Shown here one piece after another: positions 52,604 through 62,483 of a DNA stretch of 64,000 nt. Origin of the DNA: MKSF01 sp037190225. Lineage in GTDB: Bacteria > Bacteroidota > Bacteroidia > Chitinophagales > Chitinophagaceae. Position 1 is the first letter of the stretch. Each line of letters starts with the position of its first letter. Location: assembly GCA_037190225.1 (NCBI GenBank), contig JBBCJL010000003.1:310001-374000 (forward strand), written 5' to 3'. The notes beneath the pieces were generated by a model, which was not told the DNA's origin, did no database searches, and worked only from the letters and a program-made list of their open reading frames with translations. The translations under genes and the position numbers were made by a program.

Positions 52604-55198
52604 CTATGATGCCTTACGTTTTTTGCCGAACCAGCCGCGCCGTTCTTTTTTAGGCTCTTCTGCCGGCTCTTCATCCTCCTCAATATCCTCTCCCCGCTCC
52701 AGCCTTCGCAGCTCATTTTCCCTGAGCCCGGTCTTTGTAGGATCCCAGCTTAGCTTCACTTTCCCGGTTCCGTCATCCTTGGCTCTCAGGTAGATGACCA
52801 GCCCCCTGGTCCGCTGCGCTTCTTTGCCTTTAGCGATCAGGGCTTCATCCTTCTTGGGATTCCGGAGCGGCGCTTCAATGAATATATCCGTACCGGTATC
52901 TATGCCGTACACCCCCTGCACCTTAAGATAAACAGCGCTGGAAATGATCTCCATAGGGTGAATAGTAACCATTCCCCTGTCTATATCGAAGGTATTGGCT
53001 ATCTCCTTAAACTGCACATGCTCCAGGTTACGGTTCTTGAAAGCATATTTCTGCACCTGCATAAGGGGCGCGAAATTATTCAGCTCTCCGTTGGCCAGCC
53101 TGAACTTCACCTTACCCCGGAGTGATTTGCTCAGGAAGGTGCCGTTATCGTCAAAGCCCCCGTTAATGTCCACATCACCGTTGAACCTGCCTTTGATATT
53201 AGCCGCGGTGAGGCTTTCCATACCAAAGTTCTCAAAAGACCTGAACAGCTCCGTTACATTCACCTGGTGGATATTTACCCTGACATTAAAAGGATTATTG
53301 GGCCTGTTCTGATCTATGGCCCCGTTAATGGCAATGGTACCCTGAGCGTGATTCACATGCACATCTTTCAATGCCAGCCCGGTGGCCAGGAGGTCCATCT
53401 TGGCCCGGATATTGGAAGCGGTAAATTTCCTGTAATTCACCTTGTCTACTTTTATGTTCAGCTTCATATCGCTCAGGGCCAGCGCCTTGTCCATCCGGTT
53501 ATTCAATTGCCTGAACTTTACCTTGATATCGGTATTGCTGCCGCTTTTCCTGGCAGCCAGGAAAGAACGAAATTCATCCAGGTTGATGGCCTTGCTGGTG
53601 ATATTCAGATCAAATTCAGACTTGAGCCGGTCGTTGAAATAAGCGCTCAGGAACCTTTTGCCGATCCCGTCCATATGGAGGGAGGAGGATTTGCTGGAGA
53701 GGTCCACCGTTTTAAAGATCACATCCTGGCCGTTGAATTCAAGGCTGGCATTACAGTTATCAAATTTCAGGTTACGCGGCAGGTAGGTCAGGGAGGCATT
53801 CTTGATACGGATATACCCGTTTATGGTTTTGGGAAACGTATCCTGCTGACCCAGCGGTCCCGCATACAGGACATTCAGGTCTGCCATCCCTTTCTTAAGA
53901 TTGAAAGATGCGCCCGCCAGGTCATCCAGCTTCTCCACGGGAAAGGTGGATTTTATCTGGCAGAAAATCTTAGGATGTATCAGGTCAAGGACATAGGAGG
54001 AGTCCAGCACAACGGGCACGCCCTCGAACTCTCCTTTCATCTTGTAAATATAGATGACAGAATTGGCATCGCTCTGGTCCATCGTATCTATGAACTGGTT
54101 TTTAAAGATCCCTTTTACATCTGCTTTGGTAATATCGCCCACCGGCAGTTGAATGACATTCTGCTTAAGGGTATAGGTAATATTGATCTTCGGGATATCG
54201 GGATAGCGGAGGTAGCCCTCCACCGAGGCGGTAAGCGATACCGGGCGGGTGATCTCCACATCTTTCAGCTTACCCGCGATGTGCCGGCTCAGCATCGCCC
54301 TGCCCTTGCTGAAATCCACCTTGTCGCCTTTTATAAAAAGGGTGTACCTGCTGTCGCTTTTCTCGAAATTGAACCGCCCGCTCAGGTGCACCGGCATACC
54401 ATTGGCCACCACCTTCTTTTCGAGGATGTCCAGCTCATTCCTGTCCTTATGATAGATAAGTTCCAGGTGACCGGTCACCGTAGTATTGGTAAGGAAGCCT
54501 CCTTTGGCCAGGTTAAAGCCGAGCTGTCCTATCAGGACATCCACATCCGCGCTGATGAGCAGGTCCTGCCCTTCCGTTTTCACCCCGCCCTTCATGTCAT
54601 TGATATCAATTTCAAATTTTTTGTTCCTGTAAAAATTATCAAAGGTAAACTGCACATTATGGAGCGAATAATCAATCACCTGCAGTCCCTTATCCTGCTT
54701 TTTCTTCGGCTTCTTTCCCGAATAGAATACGCTCAGGTTGGAATAGGACGAAGTATCCTTGAACATATAGATGACACCGTTGGCCACGATGATCCTGCCC
54801 GCTTCCGGCTGCTTGCCCAGCAGGCTCAAAGGCTTGATCTTTACATATACATCTTTAATGTCCACCAGGTTGCGCCTGTGCTGGTGATACATACTGTCGC
54901 TCAGCGTTACCCCCTTCAGCCATATGGACATGGAAGGGAAGGTCTTCCAGAAGGCCACATCAATATCCCTGATCTCCAGGTTGCCTGCATTCATATGCTC
55001 CTTCACCTGCTCCGACAAGGTAGCCAGCAGCTCTTTCTTATGGCTGTTGATATACCAGGAAGCCACACCGAACAGTATGATCATCAAAAGAATAAGGGTA
55101 AAGAGAATATAAATGATCACGCGCATCCACCGGGGGATCTTTTTCCAGGTGGGGAAACGATACATGTTATTTCTCAGAGCTCTCTTCAGCATATACAA
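52604..55198 (-). CDS. AsmA-family inner-membrane-anchored protein
   Basis: 864 residues. One N-terminal membrane helix (IYILFTLILLMIILFGVASW, about 30-50), then a very long periplasmic chain of repeated beta-strands typical of AsmA/TamB-like proteins (IKGRFNGDVDINGGFDDNG; VKVQGVYGIDTGTDIFIEAP). An acidic/basic C-terminal tail ends in EPKKERRGWFGKKRKAS. AsmA-like proteins are lipid-transport bridge candidates between the membranes. Start could also be MYRFPTWKKI at 55165. Confidence 0.85.
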   Translation of the reverse strand: MYMLKRALRNNMYRFPTWKKIPRWMRVIIYILFTLILLMIILFGVASWYINSHKKELLATLSEQVKEHMNAGNLEIRDIDVAFWKTFPSMSIWLKGVTLSDSMYHQHRRNLVDIKDVYVKIKPLSLLGKQPEAGRIIVANGVIYMFKDTSSYSNLSVFYSGKKPKKKQDKGLQVIDYSLHNVQFTFDNFYRNKKFEIDINDMKGGVKTEGQDLLISADVDVLIGQLGFNLAKGGFLTNTTVTGHLELIYHKDRNELDILEKKVVANGMPVHLSGRFNFEKSDSRYTLFIKGDKVDFSKGRAMLSRHIAGKLKDVEITRPVSLTASVEGYLRYPDIPKINITYTLKQNVIQLPVGDITKADVKGIFKNQFIDTMDQSDANSVIYIYKMKGEFEGVPVVLDSSYVLDLIHPKIFCQIKSTFPVEKLDDLAGASFNLKKGMADLNVLYAGPLGQQDTFPKTINGYIRIKNASLTYLPRNLKFDNCNASLEFNGQDVIFKTVDLSSKSSSLHMDGIGKRFLSAYFNDRLKSEFDLNITSKAINLDEFRSFLAARKSGSNTDIKVKFRQLNNRMDKALALSDMKLNIKVDKVNYRKFTASNIRAKMDLLATGLALKDVHVNHAQGTIAINGAIDQNRPNNPFNVRVNIHQVNVTELFRSFENFGMESLTAANIKGRFNGDVDINGGFDDNGTFLSKSLRGKVKFRLANGELNNFAPLMQVQKYAFKNRNLEHVQFKEIANTFDIDRGMVTIHPMEIISSAVYLKVQGVYGIDTGTDIFIEAPLRNPKKDEALIAKGKEAQRTRGLVIYLRAKDDGTGKVKLSWDPTKTGLRENELRRLERGEDIEEDEEPAEEPKKERRGWFGKKRKAS

Positions 55199-55348
55199 TA
55201 ATTAAAGACGCGGTTTCTGTAAGCAAATTAACATTCCGGCATTAAAAATAGTTTAAATTATTATATCTGACCGTTCAGGCCATCTGCCGGCAGTCATACA
55301 CAGGGTTCCATATTTTAACAAACGGACTTCATTACAGATTAATATATT

Positions 55349-55356
55349 TACCTTTG
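55349..55356 (+). promoter_or_regulatory. Probable -7 element TACCTTTG for cysS
   Basis: Exact TAnnTTTG match 32 bases before the cysS start. No TTG at the upstream position. Confidence 0.5.
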
Positions 55357-55388
55357 CATCTACAAACTACGAAAAAATTTCAAAAGCA

Positions 55389-56882
55389 ATGTCGGCATTA
55401 TTGATATATAATTCTTATACAAGACAAAAGGAGGCGTTCACGCCCATTACCCCGGGACATGTCGGATTATATGTATGCGGACCTACCGTGAGCGGAGAAT
55501 CCCACTTAGGTCATGCGCGCCCGTATATCACCTTTGATGTCGTTAACAGGTACCTGCAATATCTCGGTTACAAGGTACGTTATGTACGCAATATCACCGA
55601 TGCCGGCCATTTTGAGGAAGAGGGGCGTGAAGCGGAAGATAAGGTTGCCAAAAAAGCCATACTGGAAATGCTGGAGCCTATGGAGCTGGTACATAAGTAC
55701 ACGTCCCTTTTTCACTGGGGTATGCGCCGCTTCAACACGCTGGAACCTTCCATTGAGCCCACCGCAACGGGCCATATCATAGAGCAGATAGAAATGATCA
55801 AGAAGATCATTGCTGCGGGATATGCCTATGAAGTGAACGGCTCAGTATATTTCGATGTAAAAAAATATAACGAGTACTATCCTTACGGCAAGCTGTCGGG
55901 ACGCATACTGGAAGACCTGCTGGAAACCTCCAGGGATCTTGACGGCCAGGATGAGAAAAGGGAGAAAGTGGACTTTGCCTTATGGAAAAGCGCGCCGCCG
56001 GAGCATATCATGCGCTGGCCAAGCCCCTGGGGTGAAGGCTTCCCCGGATGGCATATAGAATGTTCTGCTATGAGCAGCAAATACCTGGGCAAGCAGTTCG
56101 ATATCCATGGCGGCGGTATGGACCTGCAGTTTCCCCATCATGAATCGGAGATTGCCCAGTCGACCATAGCACACGGATGCGCCCCCGTCAACTACTGGAT
56201 GCACAATAACATGATCACCATCAATGGCAGGAAGATGGGCAAGAGCTATAATAACGTCATTAAGCTGACAGAATTATTCAGCGGGGATCATGAGCTACTG
56301 GAGCAGGCCTATCATCCTATGGTGATCCGCTTTTATATCCTGACCACGCACTACAGAAGCACCCTGGACTTTTCAAATGAGGCCTTACAGGCCGCGGAAA
56401 AAGCGCTGAGACGCCTGTGGGACACCTACGAAGTTTTACAAAAGCTGGAGGATAACGGTGCAGCAGCGGCCACCGATCCCGGGCTGGATAAAAAAGTGCT
56501 GGATTTCTGCGCGGCCTGCCATACGGATATGAATGACGATTTCAATACCGCCAAGGTGATCGCCAACCTGTTCGAGCTGGCACCGGTCATCAACAGCATC
56601 CGCCAGGGACAGGTCCCTGCCGATGCCATCAGCAGCGATACATTAGCCACCCTGAAAACAACCTTTCATTCCTTTATGGAAACAATACTCGGCCTGCAGC
56701 CGCTCAAGCAGGAAGATACCGGTAAGCTGGACGGGGTATTGCAGCTCGTCATAGCGATGCGGAAGGACGCCAGGACCCGGAAGGATTATGCCACATCAGA
56801 CAAGATACGTGACACGCTGAGCGCTATCGGCATCCAGCTGAAAGATGAAAAGGACGGCAGCGTAAGCTACAGCCTCAGCTAA
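55389..56882 (+). CDS. cysS: Cysteinyl-tRNA synthetase
   Basis: 497 residues. Class I motifs: HIGH variant HLGHARPY at 39-46, with zinc-site Cys30 (YVCGPTV) and downstream GWHIECSAMS, HGGGMDLQFPHHESE, and KMGKS at 282-286 (KMSKS variant). The DALR-like anticodon region and C-terminal TRKDYATSDKIRD are present. It charges tRNA-Cys. Full length; single transcript ending at the hairpin at 56893. Confidence 0.97.
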   Translation: MSALLIYNSYTRQKEAFTPITPGHVGLYVCGPTVSGESHLGHARPYITFDVVNRYLQYLGYKVRYVRNITDAGHFEEEGREAEDKVAKKAILEMLEPMELVHKYTSLFHWGMRRFNTLEPSIEPTATGHIIEQIEMIKKIIAAGYAYEVNGSVYFDVKKYNEYYPYGKLSGRILEDLLETSRDLDGQDEKREKVDFALWKSAPPEHIMRWPSPWGEGFPGWHIECSAMSSKYLGKQFDIHGGGMDLQFPHHESEIAQSTIAHGCAPVNYWMHNNMITINGRKMGKSYNNVIKLTELFSGDHELLEQAYHPMVIRFYILTTHYRSTLDFSNEALQAAEKALRRLWDTYEVLQKLEDNGAAAATDPGLDKKVLDFCAACHTDMNDDFNTAKVIANLFELAPVINSIRQGQVPADAISSDTLATLKTTFHSFMETILGLQPLKQEDTGKLDGVLQLVIAMRKDARTRKDYATSDKIRDTLSAIGIQLKDEKDGSVSYSLS

Positions 56883-56892
56883 AAAATATATT

Positions 56893-56926
56893 CGGCACGG
56901 GATCTCTGACCCGTGCCGGCCTTTTT
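56893..56926 (+). terminator. Intrinsic terminator of cysS
   Basis: Arms CGGCACGGG (56893-56901) and CCCGTGCCG (56910-56918), then GCCTTTTT. Confidence 0.85.
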
Positions 56927-57021
56927 ACGCTGCCCGGAATATTAATTCCAGATTCAATTATCCTGTAAATACAGCCAGGTCACAGGCTCTGCTGACACCG
57001 CCCTGACCGATATCAAATACA

Positions 57022-58824
57022 ATGAAGAACATCAAAAAGCTATTAGCATATCTTACACCCTACCGTTCCAAAATAGCGGGATATTTCATTTCCAGCCTGC
57101 TTGGGGTATTTTTCTCCATTTTTACCTTTGCCATGCTGACACCCGTGCTGCAGGTCATATTCGTAGGTGTGGAAACCATACCTGCCAACAGCAACAGCTT
57201 TGTAGCGCAGATGACCCAAACCATGAACAAGATCGTGCTGGAGCAAAGCCGGGAACGGGCGCTCCTGGCAGCAGTGGGGATCGTCATCATCGCTACGATA
57301 TTAAAGAACGCCTTCGTGTACCTCTCGCTCAGGATATTGAATCCCTTACGGAACAATGTGATCCGGGCCATACGGACAGATATGTTCAGCAAAGCCCTGG
57401 TGCTGCCCATCAGCTATTTTAACGAAGAACGTAAAGGCGACCTGATGTCTCGTATGACCAATGATGTGCAGGAAGTGGAAAACTCCATTATGAGCGTCAT
57501 AGAAACAGTGATCCGGGAACCGCTGGCCATCCTGCTGACGCTGGCTACGATGATCGCCATCAGCCCCGAGCTGACCTTATTCCTGCTGCTGTTCCTGCCG
57601 CTGGCAGGCTTCCTGATAGGCAGGGTGGGCAAATCGCTCAAAAAGCCCTCTAATGCCGCACAGGAGCAGCTGGGCGATATGATGAGCAATGTGGATGAGA
57701 CCCTATCCGGCATCAGGATCGTAAAGGGATTCAACGCGGAACACCAGCAGCTCCATAAGTTCAACACCATCAACGATACCATTTTCAGGCTGAAAAACAA
57801 GATCTCGGCGCGGCGGGACGCGGGCTCCCCGATGTCGGAAACCCTGGGCGTGATCGTGGTGGGCATCATACTGCTGTATGGCGGCTTCCTGATCTTTAAC
57901 GGCCAAAGCGCTATGACAGGCGCCGCCTTTATCGCCTATATCGCTTTGTTCTATTCTATCATCAACCCGCTTAAAAATCTTTCCTCTGCATTTTATAATA
58001 TCTCCAAAGGTAGCGCCGCGCTGGACCGCATACAGGATTTCCTTGCTGTGGATAACCCCATCCGGGAAAAGAGCGATGCACGGGAAATTGAAACCTTCAG
58101 GGACAGGATAGAGCTCCGGAATATCGTATTCAAGTATGGCGATAAGGTCATCCTGGACAATATCAGCCTGACCATTCCCAAAGGGAAAACAGTAGCGCTG
58201 GTAGGCGCTTCCGGATCAGGAAAAAGTACGCTTGCCGATCTTATACCCAGGTTCCACGATGTATATTCGGGAGAGATCCTGATAGACGGCATCAATATCA
58301 AGGACCTGAAGATCCGCAGCCTGCGCAGCCTGATGGGTATTGTGACACAGGAAGCCATCTTATTTAACGATACCATCAGCAATAATATCATACTGGGCAC
58401 CACACAGCCTGTGGACCCGGAGCAGGTGGCCCATGCCGCCCGCATTGCCAATGCCTATGATTACATTGTAAAAAAAGACCAGGCATTTGACACGAATATC
58501 GGGGAAAGGGGCGGCAAGCTGAGCGGCGGGGAACGCCAGCGCCTGACCATAGCCCGTGCCGTGTACAAAAACCCCCCGGTGCTGATCCTGGACGAAGCGA
58601 CCTCTGCCCTGGATACGGCATCGGAGCGGCTGGTACAAAATGCCATCAATAAGCTGATGGAGAACCGGACCTCCATTGTGATCGCGCACCGCCTGTCCAC
58701 CGTACAGCATGCGGATGAGATCATTGTCATGCATGAAGGTAAAATAGCGGAACGCGGCACCCACACGGAGCTTCTGGCCCGGGAAGGTCTTTATTACAAC
58801 CTGATACAGATGCAGCAGTTATAA
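57022..58824 (+). CDS. MsbA-like ABC exporter (membrane and ATPase fused)
   Basis: 600 residues. Six-helix exporter domain over about 15-330, then the ATPase: Walker A GASGSGKST (395-403), Q-loop VTQEA, signature LSGGERQR, Walker B VLILDEATSALD and H-loop IAHRL. This half-transporter works as a homodimer. Length and order match MsbA, which flips lipid A-core at the inner membrane, but multidrug exporters share the layout. Lies between cysS and frr as its own unit. Confidence 0.9.
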   Translation: MKNIKKLLAYLTPYRSKIAGYFISSLLGVFFSIFTFAMLTPVLQVIFVGVETIPANSNSFVAQMTQTMNKIVLEQSRERALLAAVGIVIIATILKNAFVYLSLRILNPLRNNVIRAIRTDMFSKALVLPISYFNEERKGDLMSRMTNDVQEVENSIMSVIETVIREPLAILLTLATMIAISPELTLFLLLFLPLAGFLIGRVGKSLKKPSNAAQEQLGDMMSNVDETLSGIRIVKGFNAEHQQLHKFNTINDTIFRLKNKISARRDAGSPMSETLGVIVVGIILLYGGFLIFNGQSAMTGAAFIAYIALFYSIINPLKNLSSAFYNISKGSAALDRIQDFLAVDNPIREKSDAREIETFRDRIELRNIVFKYGDKVILDNISLTIPKGKTVALVGASGSGKSTLADLIPRFHDVYSGEILIDGINIKDLKIRSLRSLMGIVTQEAILFNDTISNNIILGTTQPVDPEQVAHAARIANAYDYIVKKDQAFDTNIGERGGKLSGGERQRLTIARAVYKNPPVLILDEATSALDTASERLVQNAINKLMENRTSIVIAHRLSTVQHADEIIVMHEGKIAERGTHTELLAREGLYYNLIQMQQL

Positions 58825-58852
58825 AGGTCCGTATTCTTTAACAGCAATAAAA

Positions 58853-58884
58853 TTTTGAAGAAGCATACAGCTTTATTATTTTTG
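58853..58884 (+). promoter_or_regulatory. Textbook promoter of frr
   Basis: TTTTG (58853-58857), a 19-base spacer, then TATTTTTG (58877-58884), 35 bases before frr. Confidence 0.75.
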
Positions 58885-58919
58885 TAGCCTCTTATATCCC
58901 ATACAAATTCATACCTACT

Positions 58920-59483
58920 ATGTCAGAACAATTAGATCATATATTTTCCACTACAGATCTGCAGATGGATAAAGCTGTAGCCCACTTAGATTCGGAACTG
59001 CTTAAAATAAGGGCAGGAAAAGCCAGTCCCCAGATGCTGGACGGCATTATGGTAGAATATTACGGCGCTCCCACCCCTCTGAGCCAGGTAGCCAACATAT
59101 CCACGCCCGATGCCCGCACGATCACCATACAACCGTGGGAAAAAACGCTGATCGGACCTATTGAAAGGGGCATCATGATGGCCAATATAGGCCTGACACC
59201 CCAAAACGACGGGCAGTTGATCCGGCTGTATCTTCCACCGCTGACCGAAGAAAGAAGAAAGGAGCTGGTCAAACGGGTGAATACGGAAGGAGAGCAGGCA
59301 AAGGTAGTGATAAGAAGCGCCCGGAGAGATGCCATCGAGGGCATTAAAAAGCTCCAGAAAGACGGCTTAAGCGAAGACATCGCCAAAGGAGCGGAAGGGG
59401 ATATCCAGAACAAAACAGATAAATTCATAACGAAGATAGATGAAAGGTGCAGGGATAAGGAAAAGGAAATCATGACCATCTAA
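58920..59483 (+). CDS. frr: Ribosome recycling factor
   Basis: 187 residues, full length. Family motifs: HLDSELLKIRAGKASPQMLD, YYGAPTPLSQVANISTPDAR, TIQPWEK, and LPPLTEERRKELVKRV; the C-terminus is the long three-helix bundle (NKTDKFITKIDERCRDKEKE). Releases ribosomes from mRNA after termination together with EF-G. Own promoter and terminator. Confidence 0.97.
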   Translation: MSEQLDHIFSTTDLQMDKAVAHLDSELLKIRAGKASPQMLDGIMVEYYGAPTPLSQVANISTPDARTITIQPWEKTLIGPIERGIMMANIGLTPQNDGQLIRLYLPPLTEERRKELVKRVNTEGEQAKVVIRSARRDAIEGIKKLQKDGLSEDIAKGAEGDIQNKTDKFITKIDERCRDKEKEIMTI

Positions 59484-59488
59484 GTCCA

Positions 59489-59533
59489 AAAAAAGAACAA
59501 GGCTGACCTAAAAGGTCAGCCTTGTTCTTTTTT
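59489..59533 (+). terminator. Intrinsic terminator of frr, 21-base arms
   Basis: Arms 59489-59509 and 59513-59533 (core GAACAAGGCTGACCT) with T-rich end on the plus strand. Confidence 0.9.
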
Positions 59534-59549
59534 ACCATTTAACGACTAT

Positions 59550-59740
59550 TTATAGGTAAGCAACAAAGCCATCATATAGAGGCTGTAAGGATAAGCTATA
59601 AAGTAGGACAGAGATTCCTCACATCCGTTCGGAATGACCAGGCACGCTACAGTATCTTTTGGCAGCAAAACGTTCCCTGGCTCACAGAGAGGACACTTCC
59701 GGCGAAACACCTGTAATAACAAGCTGTTTCCTATAAGCAG
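59550..59740 (+). repeat. Dispersed intergenic repeat, copy 3 (longest)
   Basis: Shares AGGTAAGCAACAAAGCC and GAGATTCCTCACATCCGTTC with copy 2 (38489-38590, inverted), and GAGAT...ACAGAGAGGACACTTCC with copy 1 (14341-14475). It is the only copy that contains both halves, so the other two look like truncated forms. No inverted ends, target duplication or reading frame is seen. Confidence 0.7.
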
Positions 59741-59803
59741 ACAGTCATTTACTATCTTACCGTACCTCCTTACGGCCAGAGCATTCCGTCAAATCATACA
59801 GGT

Positions 59804-60373
59804 CTATTTACAGGCCAGCATACGCTGCTCCTTAACGTACCTCAGGTATAAGGCAGCGCAGGCCCTGGCATCCGAGAGCGCATTGTGGTGATCCAGCGGA
59901 ATACCATACATATCTGCCAGGAATTTCAGGTTACGCTTATAGATCTTTACGGTACATTGCGTCTTAAAAGCCGGGACCTGCAGGTTGTAATGCCTGAGGG
60001 TTTCCTGCAGGCAGCGCGCATCAAACTGGACATTATGCGCCACAAATACCTGGTTCTGTATAAAAGGCAGGAGCTGTGGCCAGAAATGATCGAAGGTCGG
60101 CTTATCATAGGTATGGACGCTTTTAATGCCGTGCACCCTTACATTGCCCCAGTGATATTCATTGGCGGGAGGCTGCACCAGGTAATCCAGCTCCTTTACG
60201 ATCATACCGTTCTCCACACGCACCAGGCCTACCTGGCAGATGCTGCTCAGCTTACCGTTGGCGGTTTCAAAATCCACTGCTGTAAAATTTATCCCTTTCA
60301 GGTCATCATTGTGCTCCACATTACACTGTTTTATCTGCTGTAATAATTTGCAAGGCCTTTCAGCCACCGGCAT
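59804..60373 (-). CDS. DnaQ-like 3'-5' exonuclease (DEDDh)
   Basis: 189 residues. Exo I FTAVDFETANG (Asp34, Glu36), Exo II VFVAHNVQFDARC, and Exo III HHNALSDARACA with the His of the DEDDh type. Similar to epsilon-like proofreading or RNase T-type enzymes; with no polymerase domain it acts alone or as a partner. It starts 7 bases after the stop of the 3-hydroxyacyl-CoA dehydrogenase, so they are one transcript. Confidence 0.88.
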   Translation of the reverse strand: MPVAERPCKLLQQIKQCNVEHNDDLKGINFTAVDFETANGKLSSICQVGLVRVENGMIVKELDYLVQPPANEYHWGNVRVHGIKSVHTYDKPTFDHFWPQLLPFIQNQVFVAHNVQFDARCLQETLRHYNLQVPAFKTQCTVKIYKRNLKFLADMYGIPLDHHNALSDARACAALYLRYVKEQRMLACK

Positions 60374-60380
60374 TATGCTT

Positions 60381-61547
60381 TTAGAAATTCTTCTTGCCTC
60401 CCGCTACCAGTGAACGCAGCAGCGCGCTGGCCCTGTATCGCTCATCGTGATAGGTATCAAATAAGCTGTCCAGGCCTTCCAGCACCTTGTCGGGGCCCCA
60501 CTGCTCCGCCCATTCAAGCAGCCCTTTAGGGTAGTTCACGCCTTTGGTCATAGCCAGGTCGATATCTTCCTTCGTAGCAATATTCAGGTATAAAGCGTCT
60601 ATAGCTTCGTTCATCAGCATCAGCACTATCCGGTCCACGATCCGCTGACCCGCCACTTCATCTTTAACAGGCTCCGGCAAAGCCGCTCCTGCTGTGTAAT
60701 TATAAAATCCACGTCCTGATTTACGGCCCAGCCAACCGGCTTCCAGCAGGCGTTTCTGCGAGAAAGACGGCTTGTACCTGTTATCATAGAAGAAGGATGC
60801 AAAGACGGTCTCCGTAACGACATAGTTAACATCATGCCCGATATAGTCCATCAATTCGAAAGGCCCCATACGGAATCCGCCCAGCGCTTTCATTGCCCAG
60901 TCTATGGTAGCCATATCCGCCAGCCCTTCCTCACAGATGCGAAGCGCCTCCCCGTAGAACGGCCTTGCGACCCGGTTGACAATGAAACCGGGGGTATCTT
61001 TGGCGATCACCGGCTCCTTGTCCCAGGCCCTTATAAGGTTCCTGATGTCCGACACCAGCTGCTCAGACGTCTGGATGGCCGGTATGATCTCCACCAGGGC
61101 CATCAGGGGAGCAGGGTTAAAGAAGTGAATGCCTATCACACGGCCCGAAAGCTGGCAGGCTGAAGCAATAGAGGTAACGGAAAGGGACGAGGTATTCGTG
61201 GCCAGCACCGCCAGCTCTCCCACAATGCCTTCCAACGCGGCAAAAACCTTTTGCTTGACCTCCAGGTTCTCTACGATAGCCTCTATCACCAGTCCCGCAT
61301 CTTTAAGATCTTCCAGCGATACGGTATAAGTGATCCGGGACCATACGCTTTCCGCGCTTTCCAGCTTTCCTTTTTCCTCCAGCTTCTGTAAGGTTTTCCT
61401 GAGCTGCTCACCGGCACGTTCCAGCGCCTGGCCGTTGGTATCATATACTATTACCGGATGACCTGCCTGCGCAGCTACCTGCGCAATACCGCTGCCCATT
61501 GCTCCCGCCCCCACTACACCGACTATCATATTTCTATTCAGTTCCAT
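60381..61547 (-). CDS. 3-hydroxyacyl-CoA dehydrogenase
   Basis: 388 residues. NAD-binding Rossmann GVVGAGAMGSGIAQ (8-21), then NTSSLSVTSIASA, the catalytic His in GIHFFNPAPLM and the glutamate in VEIIPAIQTS, followed by two C-terminal 3HCDH domains (the second starting VKDEVAGQRI). It oxidises 3-hydroxyacyl-CoA (for example hydroxybutyryl-CoA) in fatty-acid turnover or phenylacetate degradation. Two C-terminal domains fit the PaaH/FadB-C type. No pathway partners adjacent. Confidence 0.92.
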   Translation of the reverse strand: MELNRNMIVGVVGAGAMGSGIAQVAAQAGHPVIVYDTNGQALERAGEQLRKTLQKLEEKGKLESAESVWSRITYTVSLEDLKDAGLVIEAIVENLEVKQKVFAALEGIVGELAVLATNTSSLSVTSIASACQLSGRVIGIHFFNPAPLMALVEIIPAIQTSEQLVSDIRNLIRAWDKEPVIAKDTPGFIVNRVARPFYGEALRICEEGLADMATIDWAMKALGGFRMGPFELMDYIGHDVNYVVTETVFASFFYDNRYKPSFSQKRLLEAGWLGRKSGRGFYNYTAGAALPEPVKDEVAGQRIVDRIVLMLMNEAIDALYLNIATKEDIDLAMTKGVNYPKGLLEWAEQWGPDKVLEGLDSLFDTYHDERYRASALLRSLVAGGKKNF

Positions 61548-61607
61548 GATGCTTTGTAATTGTCAAAAAGAAGGCAAAAATACACATTATCGGCCATATC
61601 TCTTTTA

Positions 61608-62393
61608 TCAGGGGATAATATAGGGATCCATATCGTCCAGGAAAGCAAACCGCTGCCTGGTCTCCTCCAGGCCGCGGTATTCCAGGGTATGCGTGTGCAT
61701 ACAGGCTTCGCGGGCAGCCGTCCATAATACTTCGCCCAGGGGATTGATCACCGCGGAATCACCGCTGTGGTCTATACCGTTATGATCCTTTCCCACCCTG
61801 TTGACGCCTACCACAAAGGAGAGATTTTCAATAGCCCTGGCCTTCAGCAGGGTATTCCAGGCATAAGACCTTCTTTCCGGCCAGTTGGCCACCACCAGCA
61901 ATACATCGTATCGCTGCGCTGCGTCCGGGCTCTGCCGCAGCCATACGGGAAACCGCAGGTCATAGCAGATATTCAGGCTGATCTTCCAGCCGTTGACACT
62001 GACGATCGTCCTGCTGTTCCCTGCGCTGTAGTGCTTATCTTCCCCTGCGAAGCTGAACAAATGGCGCTTGTCATAGGTGTGGTACCGGCCGTCAGGCAGC
62101 ATCCATATCAGCCTGTTGTAAAAAGCACCATCTTCCGCAATCACCACGCTGCCTGCAAGTATCTTACGGTACCGGAGGGCGGTCTCGCGCATCCACTGCA
62201 CGATCGTTCCGTTCATGGATTGGCCCGCTTTCTCCGGCTGCATGGTAAAGCCCGTGGCAAACATCTCCGGCAATACCACGATATGGCTTTCAGCCGGCAC
62301 CAGCCGCATACGGGTATCCAGGTAGGCCAGGTTGGCCTCCGGATCCTCCCAGGCTATATCATATTGCAGTATCGTGACTGTCAGATCTTTCAT
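61608..62393 (-). CDS. Nitrilase-family omega-amidase (YafV-like)
   Basis: 261 residues. The Glu-Lys-Cys triad is visible: Glu43 in VLPEMFATGF, Lys109 in YDKRHLFSF and Cys143 in NICYDLRFP. The GLPEMF and CYDLRFPVW forms are typical of the omega-amidase/YafV subgroup, which hydrolyses alpha-ketoglutaramate and related omega-amides from transamination. Its start lies 61 bases before the stop region of the dehydrogenase start side; the two run in the same direction but probably separately. Confidence 0.88.
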   Translation of the reverse strand: MKDLTVTILQYDIAWEDPEANLAYLDTRMRLVPAESHIVVLPEMFATGFTMQPEKAGQSMNGTIVQWMRETALRYRKILAGSVVIAEDGAFYNRLIWMLPDGRYHTYDKRHLFSFAGEDKHYSAGNSRTIVSVNGWKISLNICYDLRFPVWLRQSPDAAQRYDVLLVVANWPERRSYAWNTLLKARAIENLSFVVGVNRVGKDHNGIDHSGDSAVINPLGEVLWTAAREACMHTHTLEYRGLEETRQRFAFLDDMDPYIIP

Positions 62394-62483
62394 ACATTTC
62401 CAAAATATTCCTAAAATTAAGCTTTTACCCGCATCAGCATCTTAAAAAAACTTAAATTACAATACTTAACCTATTGTTCCCGT

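Larger units (their letters stand above)
59484..59803. other. Intergenic region of 320 bases
   Basis: Holds the frr terminator and repeat copy 3. A plus-strand frame at 59634-59891 runs through the repeat and is not believed. No other feature. Confidence 0.6.

Noticed and set aside
59634..59891. 85-codon plus-strand frame
   Set aside because: It runs through repeat copy 3 and overlaps the exonuclease gene on the other strand.
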